Origin: Congeria kusceri
Taxonomy: Eukaryota > Mollusca > Bivalvia > Myida > Dreissenidae
Assembly: GCA_027627225.1 (NCBI GenBank)
Contig: CM051028.1
Span: 20,893,201 to 20,957,200 of the forward strand
Direction: 5' to 3'
DNA: 64,000 nt
In this document: one piece after another, positions 34,236 to 45,934 of the stretch
Numbering within the stretch: position 1 is the first letter of the stretch
Layout of the letters: each line of letters begins with the position of its first letter
Translations under genes and position numbers: made by a program
The notes under the pieces: model-generated
What the model was told of the DNA's origin: nothing
Seen by the model: the letters and a program-made list of their open reading frames with translations, nothing else
Database searches by the model: none

Positions 34236-35623
34236 CTGCAAAACAATTGTAATTAGATTATTGTATTGCCAGATACAGTTTACGCAAACAATTGGTGCCT
34301 GCAAATCCGATAACACCGACTAGACTGCAGACATAACGCATTCGGACTGCGACTTGTTTAAGTTTAAAATTTTAAAATTTGGACGCTGAATGTTTTTTTA
34401 TCCGGGACTGCTTCGAGATCTTCGTCTCCATTTACCCCCCCACCCCCCACCCCTGCTGCCCCTCTCCCTCTGGGCTGGTCAACATATTAATGTCGAATAT
34501 CATTTGCAATTCAATATTCTTTTTTTGTTGGGGGGGGGGGGGGGAGATATTCAATTGCAAATGAATATATAATTTTTAAAACCTTCATTAAAAGCAATAA
34601 ATTAGTAAATAAACAACAACAAATTATTATTAAATATTTGATAACTGACCCGGCTACCCCTCCCCCCACCCCTGCTCTTTTTGAACAGCACCTTGTAGTA
34701 TACCTTTTAATCCTAGCTCTTTCCTCAGCTATAATAAATTATTATTAATTATAAAATATTCGTTAAATGTGAAACTGTTGTATGTGCTTAACATCACAAT
34801 ATCAGATACACTAATTTCGATTTAAACCCTCGTATTGTCTTTGTGCGTACGTACGTGTGCGCATCTCCGTATTCGTCATCACGTCTGTCCGTGCGTCCGA
34901 TCAATTTTATGTCTGCACGAGTTCATTCATTCACTGTTGTGTATGTGGCCAATGAACTTAATTATTTTGAAATTTTAATGCAAGTAATAGTCTCTATTCT
35001 ACGTGGCCATAATTTAATCAATTCTAAATGGCGCTGGTTTTCATTAAGATGCTTGTATTATGTAATGCAGACATCGTAAGTCCCCAGTTTTATTAATACC
35101 CCCCGCGGAGGTTGTTCTAGTGACCATGTCACAATATTCGACGCAGTTTGCTGTTTAATTAACTTCCGTACATAAGTATATCCCTATAGACGCAATAAAT
35201 CTTGATACTGAAATAATAAAGCATTAGCTGTAAATAGACTGTCTTTATTATTTAGATATTTAGATATTCAGACAATCCTTTACCATGTGTGGATATAAAC
35301 AGACTTCTATTACAGATCTACCTTGCGTATAGGTTTAAGACGTTTCGTCGTGTCTAAATAGTATATCGCCAAAAAAAATGGAGAAAACCACGCCTACCCG
35401 ACGAGAATGATGATGTGCTTTGAATTGTTGTCTCAAATACATGCAACCCTGTAACCATAAATTACAAGAAAGAAAACATCCTTTAGTAACGAGCCATCAG
35501 CATTTGCATCCACAATTATTTTTTTTTTTAAAGAAATTGTAGGTAATCATTGCACAGCGCGGTTACATGGCTGAGGTTTTGCCAGTGATACTTTTACTCG
35601 TGGTTATTGCTTGAAGATATACA
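34236..35623. other. no gene; C-run, G-run and a small foldback
   Basis: A C-rich run at 34435-34470 and G-run at 34531-34545. AATATCATTTGCAATT (about 34496) and AATTGCAAATGAATAT (about 34552) form an inverted pair around the G-run. Confidence 0.5.
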
Positions 35624-36085
35624 TACTGTAAAAATTTATTTCGCGGTGTCTGAAGTTCGCTCATTTTTTTTTCCATTTTTATTATACAAGCTATACAATA
35701 ATGGTGCAAAAAATAAAATTAGACGCGGGGTCTTAAAGGCCTAGTATAATCCTTCTTTATTTGACCTCCCCCTCCCTCCAAATCTGGAGTATTGTACCCC
35801 TGTTTATTGACACCCTGCTGTGGTGACAGTGCGGACTCAGTGTGGCGACCATTATCAGCTGATATCAATACACTGCTGCAGTGTTAGAGATAAGTGGAAA
35901 CAGTGCACTCAGCCATGCTCAGTCAGTTTAGAGAAAAGATTGCAGATAATGATAAGAGATTTTATGGTGGACCCAATACACAGAGCTGAATATCCCATGG
36001 AGAGGCCAGACATAAATAAACTATGCATGTTTGAGCCACGAAATACGCGAAAATTATACCACCGCGAAATTTAAAGATCTTACAT
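35624..36085 (+). mobile_element. probable TIR element of about 460 bp
   Basis: Left TACTGTAAAAATTTATTTCG with CGGTG and right CACCGCGAAATTTAAAG form imperfect inverted ends of a kind I recall from bivalve MITEs. The inside holds an 84-codon frame (35820-36074) that I cannot identify. Confidence 0.4.
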
Positions 36086-36324
36086 TATCTGCGTTTGCGC
36101 CCGTAACAAAAATTCATTCCACATGTCTGCGCCAACAATCTGAATGTGTGGTGTGATGGGACGCACCCTAATTCACGCGTTTCATGCAATGACCCCAATC
36201 TCGCCATGCATTATTTTTTGTTTTATATCCGATGTAAAAAGATTACAACCGCTTCTTTAGTCGACTTCTTGCACATCTTATGTGCATTTATTTCTTAAAA
36301 CAATAAAGTTCCTTTAGGTCGACC
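36086..36324. other. no gene seen
   Basis: Short spacer between the TIR element and the SINE. Confidence 0.5.
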
Positions 36325-36340
36325 AGTGGCTGTTTCGTTT

Positions 36341-36636
36341 GTTTGTTTGTTTATTTGGATTTTTTGCAGTTTTTAACAGTATATCAGTCATATCACGGCG
36401 GTCAGTTAACCTACTCACACTTTTCCTGGGCAAGCTTAGCCGATCTATGCGGTTTACCAGTACTAAGTGCGCATACTTATGCCTGTAACTGACAACTGCC
36501 CTACTTGAATCAGAGGTAGGGGGAGAATGGCCGTGGAAATTATTTCATGACCAATCCCCACACAAGTTATGTGGCCGGGCTGGGATTCGAACTCACGATC
36601 CACAGATTGACAGTCCAGCGCTCTACCAACTGAGCT
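36341..36636 (-). mobile_element. full-length tRNA-derived SINE with target-site duplication
   Basis: On the minus strand the head reads CACTAGCTCAGTTGGTAGAG (A box), then GGATCGTGAGTTCGAATCCC (B box), a body, and a tail ending in repeated CAAA units. AGTGGCTGTTTCGTTT (36325-36340) and AGTGGCTGTTTCATTT (36637-36652) flank it: a 16-bp target-site duplication with one mismatch. The tail TGACTGATATACTGTT-AAAA resembles 3' ends of molluscan SINEs as I remember them. Mobilised by a partner LINE, not seen here. Confidence 0.88.
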
Positions 36637-36652
36637 AGTGGCTGTTTCATTT

Positions 36653-38548
36653 ATAGAGTTCAATTTATATTAAAGGGTTTATTTAGGTAATAGATGGCGA
36701 AATGATGATTGTTATTCGAGCATAATTATATTTGAATAATAATTATGGACAAAACACTGAAACTGGATTCTTTTATTTCACTTACTTACACCTAAAGATT
36801 AGTTTCTTGTGAGTTTTATGTATGTGTTCCTCATACAGAAGAATGTTGTACTTAAAATATCCTTCAGCAAGTTTTGTCATTAAATTGAAAGTAATTTCTT
36901 GTTTTGGTACCACGAAAGACCATTGTCTCGAGGCTTTTATAAAGATGCTTGTTCTGTAAAATTTTGGAATGTAATGAAATACAACCCACATATCAACGGG
37001 CATTTAAACATTTCCCTTTTCAACAAACAACAAAATTAAAACTAGTTGCACCTTTTAATAAGTGATAACATGTTTATTTTCAAACACACGCATCTAATTG
37101 TATCAACAAATATATAAATTCATGTATTTAGACTCTATTCGATTACATATACTTACACGTATACCAAGAAAGAAAATAATATGTAAAACAAATAACCTTA
37201 TCGCCTTCCGCTTAATATAGAAATGTGGAAAACCTAATTATAGATACGCGGCATGATAAACAATACACATTACTTCCTGATTTTTTTTTTCAAAAATAAA
37301 ACGTACATGGTCAAAGTCAACCGACAATTGTAATTAACGACCAAGAAGCACGAGTTAAAATATAAAATTAATCTAACACGTTTTTTTCTTCAAATCGCAC
37401 ACTTATTGCTATTGTGTATAAATTTGTCATCGATAATGATTAGTCTATTACTGAAGATGACCATTATTTTTTAGTTAAATAAAGATTTCACAACCGTTTG
37501 AAATACGTAAAAGTGAAATTATCGGTGTTTGTTCAATATACTGCATAAAGGTGTTTTAATTATTGGAATAGTCTAAACGATAACTAATTACCAAGTGTAA
37601 AAACAAGTCAAACATCAAATAATATAATATAAACAAATATGAATAATTAAATACCACATTCCGTTATATGTAGAACCTACAAATGAACTTGATGCATTCA
37701 TTAAACTGAAAATGATAATCATCATTCAAAAAGAAGTTCCCAATTCTACCATATTTTAATTATACTGATACTGATAACTTTAAATATAAGAAACAGTGCA
37801 TTATTTTAAGTAAATGTGAGTTTTAATTGTTATAATTATCAGAGCAAAATACTCAGAAACTGGCATTTATATTTTACTTTATGTTATTGTCGTCTTTTTT
37901 CTTAAAAAAAAATTAATTCTAAAATATACAGTTTCGTCCCTTGTTGATGTCTCCTCTATGTTAAATAGCAATAGTTCATAAACAATTAAACATACATTAC
38001 TTAACATGGAACATTAAATACAAACAAGCATATATATATTTCTACTTCCGAGAATATGAAAGCATAGTTTTATCCAATAGATGATCAATGCAGTCTGTTT
38101 TAACTAATCAAGTTAACTTCCTTTAAACCGAAAGGGCAAATAGAGCTGGATTAAATCCAAGAAAACATTACACAGATCAATGTTCTAATACTTCTTACTG
38201 TACTTATCGATGATTAACAATTTCAAAGCATTATATGAAATCAAAAAAGTGGAATACTTTTTACGAAAATGAAACATAATAATTCTTATATTTAAAGAAG
38301 TATTAGAATATTATTTTTTCTACAGACAACTAAAAAGGAGATGGATTAAATCCACGAAACCATTACACAACTCAGCCTAAAAACACCAGTCTGCTTAAAG
38401 ATTTATTTATTATAATCGTTTCAGCAAATTACAAAAAATGGAGCTTTTTTTTCGAAAATTATTCTTTTCTAAAGACAACTATAAGTACTATAACTATAAA
38501 CTGGGCTGTTCGACACCAAACTGTTTATACCAAATAAATATCATTGAG
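36653..38548. other. no gene seen
   Basis: Strongly AT-rich. TGGATTAAATCCA-AGAAA and TGGATTAAATCCACGAAAC at about 38148 and 38342 form a short direct repeat. Confidence 0.5.
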
Positions 38549-38843
38549 CCCTGTAGAATAATATTTTTAACAAATCATATAATTTACATCTGTGAAAAAT
38601 ATGATCCCGTTCTTCACATGTGTGAAAACTGAGATCTTATTCTTCACACACCGCAGTCTATTCTTCACATTTTCTGTGAAGTTTGTGATTGCATCCAGTT
38701 TTGATACGCAATAAAATCATAGTCTTCTGTGATCGTCACGCATACTCCCTTTTTGGCCAACCACATGCTTCACACACTGTGACAAAGGAGATCCTATTTT
38801 CACAGTTGTGTGAAAAATATTATCCTTCAGAACCCTCTACAAA
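38549..38843 (+). mobile_element. foldback element rich in TGTGAA (family T), copy 2
   Basis: CCCTGTAGAATAATATTTTT at the left and CCCTCTACAAAAC at the right, with inner TTCACATGTGTGAAAACTGA-like words and GATCGTCACGCATACTCCC, the complement of a part seen in copies 1 and 3, so it lies in the opposite orientation. Confidence 0.7.
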
Positions 38844-40325
38844 ACAATCAAACTTGTTTTTTTTTCTGATTTGGATGCGTATGAGTATGGTTTGGTTTTC
38901 AAGAAATCGAATAACTAAGGGTCGCTTTCAGGATAAAAGTACAAGCGTACTACCATACATTGAGCTATTTTACATTGGATTTAGATTTAAAAGCATTTAA
39001 AATATCTACTTAATATAGATAAATATGTTTCGTTTTTCCGGATCAAGTTGATCAAGAGATCATCAAAGTATTAGAATGGCGACACTGTTCATAGTACAGT
39101 TATTAAAAACAAGTGTCATTAAATTTGACTCCTTGTTTCAACCACATTTAAATCATTTTGATAGGTAAAATGATTTTACTTATACACGTCTATCCAAAAT
39201 TCGTTCACCGTCGAGTGAACATTAGGAAGAATATTAATTCAATGTGACAGGCAGACCTCAGTGCACCAAATAATGTTTACTTTTTGAAAACAGTCGAGCA
39301 GTTGAAACCAAATCATGTACAATAAATATACCCTTCTGCTTATATTTGAATCTTATTTGTAGGTCTCCATGCAGTTTCCAACACAAAGAAACAAACATAC
39401 GAACTGCGCATTTAAAAGAAAGCGTAAATCCATACTGGTATATTTAAAATATTTAAACGCGCGGAATCCCACTGGCGGTAATTTATACCGATGTTGAAAT
39501 ATTGTTCGCGATTGGTCGCTTTATCACAGCGCGTGCGATCTGTCTAAATATTCGACCACTCAGAGCGCAGAGTCACTAAACCTTGACACGATTTGAAGGT
39601 TTTGAATACTAAGACGCAATAACGATATCGATAAGGCTTTTGAGGACATTGGTAGACCAGACAGCCATGTGACCGTTCTAATTATATATCATACATGAAT
39701 TTGCGTATCATCTTTTATATAATTGAAGTTCATTTCGTACAAAGCAAGATGCATGTGAAATATTATTTTGGCATTATTGTTATTGTTTTGTTTCACTAAT
39801 GTTATTATGATTTTGACACTATCTTCAAAATAAAATTTCGGTGCATTATAAACCCCAATGCCAATTTCCATATCTTCATCATCACCGCCATCTTCCCTTG
39901 AAGAATCGGTGTGTATATTGTTATTTCCACAAGTGCTTATAGCAATTCCGCCAATACGCATAATCCATATACAATTGTAACGGATTTTTTTTTTTTTTTT
40001 TTTTAAATAATATCGTCACACCTAATTATAATTAAGATACATCATTGTTGATTTATTATTTAGGTTATCTAGACTCACAATAGTGACATTAACCTATTTT
40101 AACTGTCAATGTATAGCTAGAAATTTCATTAGAAATTATTATTCCAAGTAATTGTTGTATGTGATAACCTTGTCAAGAATATAAATCGTTAAAACAAAAT
40201 GCGCACCTTTGTATTGCATGTACCTTTATCTTACTTTATAATAACAACAATCTTGTCCGTTTTTCGTTTTCTTGTTATCGCTTCCGAGTTTCGACATTGT
40301 AAAATTACATCTGAAATATATTCTG
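38844..40325. other. no gene supported
   Basis: GC-richer near 39450-39560, with GCGATTGGTCGC (CCAAT-type word). A minus-strand frame at 39961-39689 has a plausible Gly/Asp-rich start but no clear splice site. A T22 run lies at 39982-40004. Confidence 0.4.
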
Positions 40326-40564
40326 GAAGCGTGTCGTGGGAAAACCGGGCTTAAAGCATGTGCGTATTATCCCGGATCAGCCTGTGCAGTCCGCATAGGC
40401 TAATCCGGGACGACACTTTTGGTTTTATGGTATGTTCTGTTTCAATGAAGTCTCTTCTAAACATAAATCCACTTTAGGCGGAAAGTGTCGTCCCGGATTA
40501 GCCTGTGCACAGACTGATCCGGGACGACACTTGCATTAAGCCCGGTTTTCCCACTACACACCTC
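40326..40564 (+). mobile_element. palindromic MITE (family P), copy 3
   Basis: GAAGCGTGTCGTGGGAAAAC to TTTTCCCACTACACACCTC. Arms GGCTAATCCGGGACGACAC and GTGTCGTCCCGGATTAGCC are well kept. Flanking bases do not match, so no target duplication is claimed. Confidence 0.88.
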
Positions 40565-41261
40565 TGGTCATAGTTATTACATTGATGAAGCAGAAAATGT
40601 GGAATAACACCGTGGTTTGGTATAGTACTTGATGTACACAAACTAGATTGAGTTTCTAAATTGACCACAGTATACAAAATTTGACGAAAACGTACTAATC
40701 GTTGAAATCGTTCGTGCCGAGATTATCATAGATACTCAGATTTCTTAAAGAAAAAATTTCGCCTTGAAAGCTAGTGTTATATCAATTGTTTCGTACATAT
40801 TAATTGCATAATCCAATTACCTCAATACTGCGCATTTAAACCCACATTACCACGTATTGGATGCAATTGCATGACTGTCATAAATTTATCAAAATTGAAC
40901 GGTAGCCAAACAATGAGTCACAAATGTCGGTCGTTAGAAAAACAAAAAAACACTGCTCTTGTAACCTTGCAGTACACTTGACTATTATCTTGTCATGTGT
41001 AACAATAGGACAAGGCAAGACAGATAAAAAAATGACAATATAATAAGAAACTGTCAAAACAAATTACATGCCTACTGAAATAAACCGGTCCAGTTTACCG
41101 TAAAAACAACAACGACGTGTTTCGTAGTTACAACAAATATAATATAAGCATATTAATACAATCAATAACAATGATGATTTGAATCACAAATAAATGAAAC
41201 GTAAGTATTGAAAATAACACGTCCATGAGATCACTTTGAAAACTGATTAGTTCCCGCGAGT
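40565..41261. other. no gene seen
   Basis: AT-rich spacer. Confidence 0.5.
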
Positions 41262-41370
41262 CCTGACACGCACGCTCGCACGCATACAAACGCACGAATA
41301 TGCATGCACGCACGAAATGAAACAACGGCACGCGCGCACGTGCAGACCGAGCGCGCGCGTGTCTGACGGG
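41262..41370. repeat. CGCA-rich alternating purine-pyrimidine tract
   Basis: CACGCACGCTCGCACGC and GCACGCGCGCACGTGC with GAGCGCGCGCGTGTC: CpG-dense alternating sequence in AT-rich surroundings, able in principle to adopt Z-DNA. It lies about 450 bp beyond the bZIP stop codon. Confidence 0.7.
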
Positions 41371-41499
41371 GAGAACCGGAACACTACCATTATTTGAATA
41401 TATCCCCTGCAGCATCTTTTTAGAGGTAAACAATTAAATAAAATGCACCAATACATGAAAAAATGATAAATGGAACATTGAAATGATAATACATCATGT

Positions 41500-41820
41500 G
41501 TTCAGATATCCAAAAAAATACTGTAAACGAAATTGATTAGTTATTAAAATTAAATGTACGTATATTTGTTGTATGGCTGATGCTTTAACAACAACATTAT
41601 CAGAAAGAACAAAAAACCAGAAAGATAAACAACATTTCAGGTAAATCAATATCACTTTTTTTCCAGATCGATGTTTCCATAAAATGTTTATATTACACAT
41701 TCATCATTTCACGTCCATTGACCTAGCAGCACCGTCCACATTCCTCCCCAGTTACCAGCCATATCCCTCCCCCGGCCTCCTTCACCCCCCAGAAAGGTCC
41801 ACGCCCCAACCATAGTAGTC
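41500..41820 (-). other. probable 3' UTR of the bZIP gene
   Basis: Directly after the TAG at 41821. On the gene's strand 41820-41711 is strongly purine-rich (G-rich runs), then composition drops sharply to AT-rich. I did not find a clear AATAAA on the minus strand in the first 300 bases, so the 3' end is not fixed. Confidence 0.35.
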
Positions 41821-42297
41821 CTACACTTCCTGATAGTCACTAATCGACTGCCGCCCTAGCTGACAAAACTGTTCTGGGCTTAATGGGCTCAAAATGTCCA
41901 CTAAATCTAACTCTCCCAGAAGCGGAAGAGACGGTAAATTTGCAACGGCGAAGGGCGGCGCGCTGCAGTCGAATTCCGGTTTGATTTGGTCGGAACAGAG
42001 AGTCGATGGGTAAAAGTCATTTGATCCGAAAACATCAGACTCTTCTTCTGTTTGGAACGGTGTGGCTGTTTCGCGCAGGATGCCGAGTGGGTCGACGACC
42101 GGATATCCGTTGCCGGTGTTGAAGTCGAAGTGCGGCTGGTTTTCGAACCCCGGGGTGTTGTTAGGTGAGGGAGTGACCACCCGCTGGCACACGAACTGGT
42201 GACCTTCAATAAATTGCTGAAGTCTGTCCCTGTCCTGCTGTAGTTGGAGATTCTCAGCAAGGAGGACCTTGTTTTTAAGCAATTCCTCCTCGTAATT
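41821..42297 (-). CDS. bZIP gene, leucine zipper and C-terminal exon
   Basis: Begins right after the acceptor CAG at 42300-42298 and ends at TAG 41823-41821, giving residues 91-248. Residues 95-116 continue the zipper (E95, L102, L109, L116), followed by H123-x-x-x-C127, the family mark after the zipper. The tail has TP/SP sites near 132-139 and 227-231, a cluster of acidic residues at 174-178, IKPE at 195-198, and an acidic-hydrophobic run around 218-226 likely to act in transcription activation. GC content is well above the flanks. Downstream (41711-41820) the sense strand stays purine-rich, probably 3' UTR. The reading frame stays open upstream across the intron as far as 42939, but that part is transposon and microsatellite sequence and is excluded. 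Confidence 0.92.
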   Translation of the reverse strand, partial: NYEEELLKNKVLLAENLQLQQDRDRLQQFIEGHQFVCQRVVTPSPNNTPGFENQPHFDFNTGNGYPVVDPLGILRETATPFQTEEESDVFGSNDFYPSTLCSDQIKPEFDCSAPPFAVANLPSLPLLGELDLVDILSPLSPEQFCQLGRQSISDYQEV

Positions 42298-42360
42298 CTG
42301 AAAACAGGACACACTTACGTAACTCCAGTGCCAATGTGATAAGCAGTTATAGAAACATTT

Positions 42361-42601
42361 GAGGCATGTTGTGGGAAAACCGGGCTTAATGTATGTGCGT
42401 AAAGTGCAGTCAGCACAGGCTAATCCGGGAGAACACTTTCCACCTACAGCGGATTTATGTTTAGAAGAGAATTCCTTGAAACACAAAATACCATAAAAGC
42501 GGAAACTGCCGTCCTGGATTAGCCTGTGCTGACCGCACGGGGTAATCCGAGACGACACTTTACGCACATGCATTAAGCCCGGTTTTCCCACTACACGCCT
42601 C
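42361..42601 (-). mobile_element. palindromic MITE (family P), copy 4, in the bZIP intron
   Basis: GAGGCATGTTGTGGGAAAAC to GTTTTCCCACTACACGCCTC, flanked by ATTT on both sides (42357-42360 and 42602-42605). Inserted only about 60 bp before the terminal exon's acceptor. It keeps the terminal exon's frame open upstream, which would mislead gene predictors. Confidence 0.92.
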
Positions 42602-42704
42602 ATTTCAAGTTTAAGGGTAAATTTATGGATATGTTTAACACACGATATTAATGATTGTGCTACTTGATGATGACGTTTCGGTTGCTGGTTATGTTCTGGG
42701 TTGT

Positions 42705-42890
42705 TATTGATAATGATGATGATGATAATGATGATGATGGTGATAATGATGATGATGATGGTGGTGTCGATGATTGTTTGGGTAATAATTATTATGATGT
42801 TGCTGTTGTTTTTGATGCTGATGGTGGTGATAATGATGACAATGTTGATGCCGTTGGTGGTGGTGGTGGTGGTGGTGGTGGTTCTAATGA
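42705..42890 (+). repeat. (GAT)n-(GGT)n microsatellite in the bZIP intron
   Basis: GAT units with GGT and TGT changes, then (GGT)9 at about 42854-42880. Confidence 0.92.
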
Positions 42891-43599
42891 TGCTGAGGTT
42901 GATAACGATATTGATGATAGATTTATAAAACATACGCAAAAGTAAAAAAGATATAAATAACCACTATTTGCATTAATATACATTAACTGCATTTGCGATC
43001 GAGGCTAAAAGAATGGTGCTTTCAATAGGCCCATAACCTGTCATATTTTTGACGGATCGGTCTTTAACAAGAAATTGAAATTGTTAAATTATTCGAACCT
43101 TGGGGTGAAATTTGCCCGCGAAATTGTGTGACACTGCGGTTTCGCATACAAACCGCAGTTTACAGCATTAAAATCTCAGATGTATATCCATCAACGATGA
43201 AAACGAGCCAGTTTGATTTGTTTGAGTATGATAATTATTACAAAATTTCGCCAATTTTGACAGGTTTGGTTAAACGAAGATAATTTTCCGCAGTAAAACT
43301 GGCGACTGTGACCATTAATGATTGGTACAGATGTATGATAACCTACGTATGTACGACGACATTATTGAAAACGTAATTACAATCACGCTGTAAAAATATT
43401 GACTTTAATACTCAATACCTTTGATTGATCTAAAATTTGTGTAACTAATTTGAACATGTGGGTCTTGACATAATTATACATTTTTATCTTCGCTATTACT
43501 TGCAAAGACATCTCTCTTAACTTCTTAAAACGCCGCCAAAACAAACCCACAACAAATACAAAACAAACTTACATAAATTATGATTCTTGTTATTATTAT
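42891..43599. other. bZIP intron, no further feature
   Basis: AT-rich intronic DNA. GCGGTTTCGCATACAAACCGC at 43136 forms a small hairpin (GCGGTTT/AAACCGC). Confidence 0.5.
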
Positions 43600-43672
43600 T
43601 TTTTTATAATAATAATAGTAATAATAATAATAATAATAGTAATTATTATTATTAGTATTAACATTAATAATT

Positions 43673-43708
<36 letters not shown>

Positions 43709-43709
43709 C

Positions 43710-43740
<31 letters not shown>

Positions 43741-43741
43741 C
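43600..43741 (+). repeat. (AAT)n/(ATT)n near-palindromic microsatellite
   Basis: AAT runs followed by ATT runs in mirror arrangement twice over, able to form AT-rich cruciforms. Confidence 0.9.
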
Positions 43742-43832
43742 CGTGTTAAATACTTATATTCTTGATAAAAAAAACACCATAAATGAAATGATCGTATTTG
43801 TTAAACGAAAAATATTAGACTCAGGCTCTTGT

Positions 43833-44213
43833 GAGAAATAACGACCACCTCTTATTCCCCTGAAATAACGACCACCTCTTATTTCCCTGAAATAACGACC
43901 ACCATTTATTTCTCTGAAATAACGACCACCTCTTATTTCTCTGAAATAACGACCACCACTTATTTCTCTGCAATAACGACCACCTCTTATTTCCCTGAAA
44001 TAACGACCACCTCTTATTTCCATGAAATAACGACCACCTCGTATTTCTCTGAAATAACGACCACCATTTATTTCTCTGAAATAACGACCACCTCTTATTT
44101 CTCTGAAATAACGACCACCACTTATTTTTCTGCAATAACGACCACCTGTTATTTCTCTGAAATAACGACCACCTTTTATTTCTCTGAAATAACGACCACC
44201 TCTTATTTCTCTG
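43833..44213 (-). repeat. 27-bp minisatellite, 14 copies, next to the bZIP splice donor
   Basis: Unit CTGAAATAACGACCACC plus TCTTATTTCT on the plus strand, repeated 14 times with small variants (ATTTATT, ACTTATT, GTTATT). On the gene's strand the array begins about seven bases after the donor GTGAGT of the 111-bp exon. Confidence 0.95.
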
Positions 44214-44220
44214 CACTCAC

Positions 44221-44331
44221 CTTCGCCAACTCATGATTTTCTTGTTGTTTCTTCTTCCGGCATTTTTCTGCCGCCTTTCTATTTTGGGCCTTCCGGCGCT
44301 CGCGTTTCTCAATCTCGTACTGGGACAACTC
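44221..44331 (-). CDS. bZIP gene, basic-region exon (111 bp)
   Basis: Exactly 37 codons, phase 0 on both sides, with acceptor TTTTCAG before 44331 and a strong donor AAG|GTGAGT after 44221. It encodes residues 54-90, including the DNA-contact signature N70-x-x-A73-A74-x-x-C77-R78 and the first zipper leucine L88, ten residues after R78 as in Fos and ATF3. In vertebrate Fos and ATF3 genes the matching exon is about 108 bp and, as I recall, ends some four residues further into the zipper, so the intron position here seems shifted. A 27-bp minisatellite begins about seven bases past the exon end, close to the splice donor. This exon is the strongest coding signal in the window. Confidence 0.93.
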
Positions 44332-44701
44332 CTGAAAAGAGGGGCCATAAAGGGTAACTGAGAGTTGGTAATTTTGAGAATATATTAGGCCAGATATTTT
44401 TCATTTTTGGTTTCACGGACATTTTTTGGAAAAAGTGTCCAGTTCGAGGCGGAAATAACATAAAAAGTAAAAAAAATAAAATCATATTATATACATTTTG
44501 TTTTCGCAATAAGGAGGGCAACGTGTGTTATATAAACATGCATATATATAATAAATTTATCAATTTCTGGGTTTATTATTTTTACAATATTGGTTGTATT
44601 CCTTTTTTTTTTTGCAGTTTCAAACAATCCGGTCGATGGATCCGAGAAACTATAAATCAACACACACTGGCCTTAGAGACGTTTAAAAGGGCGGATTAAA
44701 T

Positions 44702-44974
44702 GTCCAGGGGCCATATCCGTAAAACTCCTAAGGAAAAATCTTAACTTACGTCACATTTAAGTAGAAATTTCAAATAAATTTTCCTTGTAAACATAATTAT
44801 TTTATATTCGAAATTTGGAACAATAATAAGTATATGTTGATCCTTTACCAAAATTAAAACCATTTTATACAAAATAAACTTGAAATGAACCAGCCACAGA
44901 CCCAAGGAATTGTAGAATTTTAAGGAATTTACTTGAGTTTTCCCTAAGGAGCTTTGTGGATAATGGGCCCTGAA
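44702..44974 (+). mobile_element. MITE in the first visible bZIP intron
   Basis: TCCAGGGGCCATATCCGTAA and CTCCTAAGGAAAAA are mirrored by TTCCCTAAGGAGCTTTGTGG and ATAATGGGCCCTGA. Non-coding interior. The tips resemble those of the element at 54023. Confidence 0.75.
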
Positions 44975-45814
44975 CACCCTTGCTATCGACACATTATTAC
45001 TCCACGAATACTTTTCAGAACATTGTTTGGTAGCTTAGTGTATATTTGCGTTAATCTAATAAGACGTTTAATGTTCTTGTTCCGTATGTTTATGTTTTGT
45101 TTATATTTTGTTTAGAAATTATCATATAACAAAATAAATGCAGGTATTGCTTGTAATAGTATATTTCGAACAATTTAACATCCTAATTCCAGATATTTTT
45201 TTTTCGATTAGTCGCAACCAGGAAAAAATACGTCCGTTTTATATTCAAACTATCAGCAGTTTTACAAAACAACTTCGCGCGAGTTAATACAGCGGCGAGA
45301 AAACGGCTGTTGCACTTCTGCAGCTGACCACAAAAATGTCATTCACTCTTTAATCATCCTGATTCAATAATAAGTTTAGAAACCCGCTCTTGAGTGTTTT
45401 ATGTGAGAAAACATGCTGCTGTGAGTATTCATTCAAATTTTACAACGCATTTTTTTCTTTATTTTGGATTCATTATATAAATGATCATATCGCATTTTTT
45501 CTTCCTTGTTTATTTAAAGTTTTGTATAAATTTCTGTGTTTCTGACGTTTGGAATTTGTCAATAATGAAAGTGTTTTTTTCTTCTTTTATTTCATTGCCT
45601 GAAAAATATTCATTTTTCTTCAAATAATAATTTAAGTTTTTTCTTTTATTCATTGCCTGAACAATATTAATATTTTCTTCAAATTATTTGATTTATCAGA
45701 CAGGCATAGTATCAGGAAACGGAAATTAAAAAAACTGCAGTCAAATACTGACCAACATTCAACCTAATTTATACATTCCAAAATTGTCAGCAATCAAAAA
45801 ATAAACAAAATGTT

Positions 45815-45847
<33 letters not shown>

Positions 45848-45860
45848 TATTATTATTATT
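45815..45860 (+). repeat. (AAT)n-(ATT)n microsatellite
   Basis: About ten AAT units followed by five ATT units in the intron. Confidence 0.9.
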
Positions 45861-45934
45861 TAAAAACTGAAAAAAGTAACATGTCTCAACAAATTAATAT
45901 CATAGCATAACCTAAGAACTCAGTAGTTTCTCAC

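Noticed and set aside
42303..42939. 372-residue reading of the bZIP terminal exon extended upstream
   Set aside because: The extra part is a MITE plus microsatellite, and a good acceptor at 42300-42298 joins in phase with the basic-region exon.
43754..44216. Minus-strand frames with RGGRYF or KRWSLFQ repeats
   Set aside because: They are the 27-bp minisatellite in the bZIP intron.
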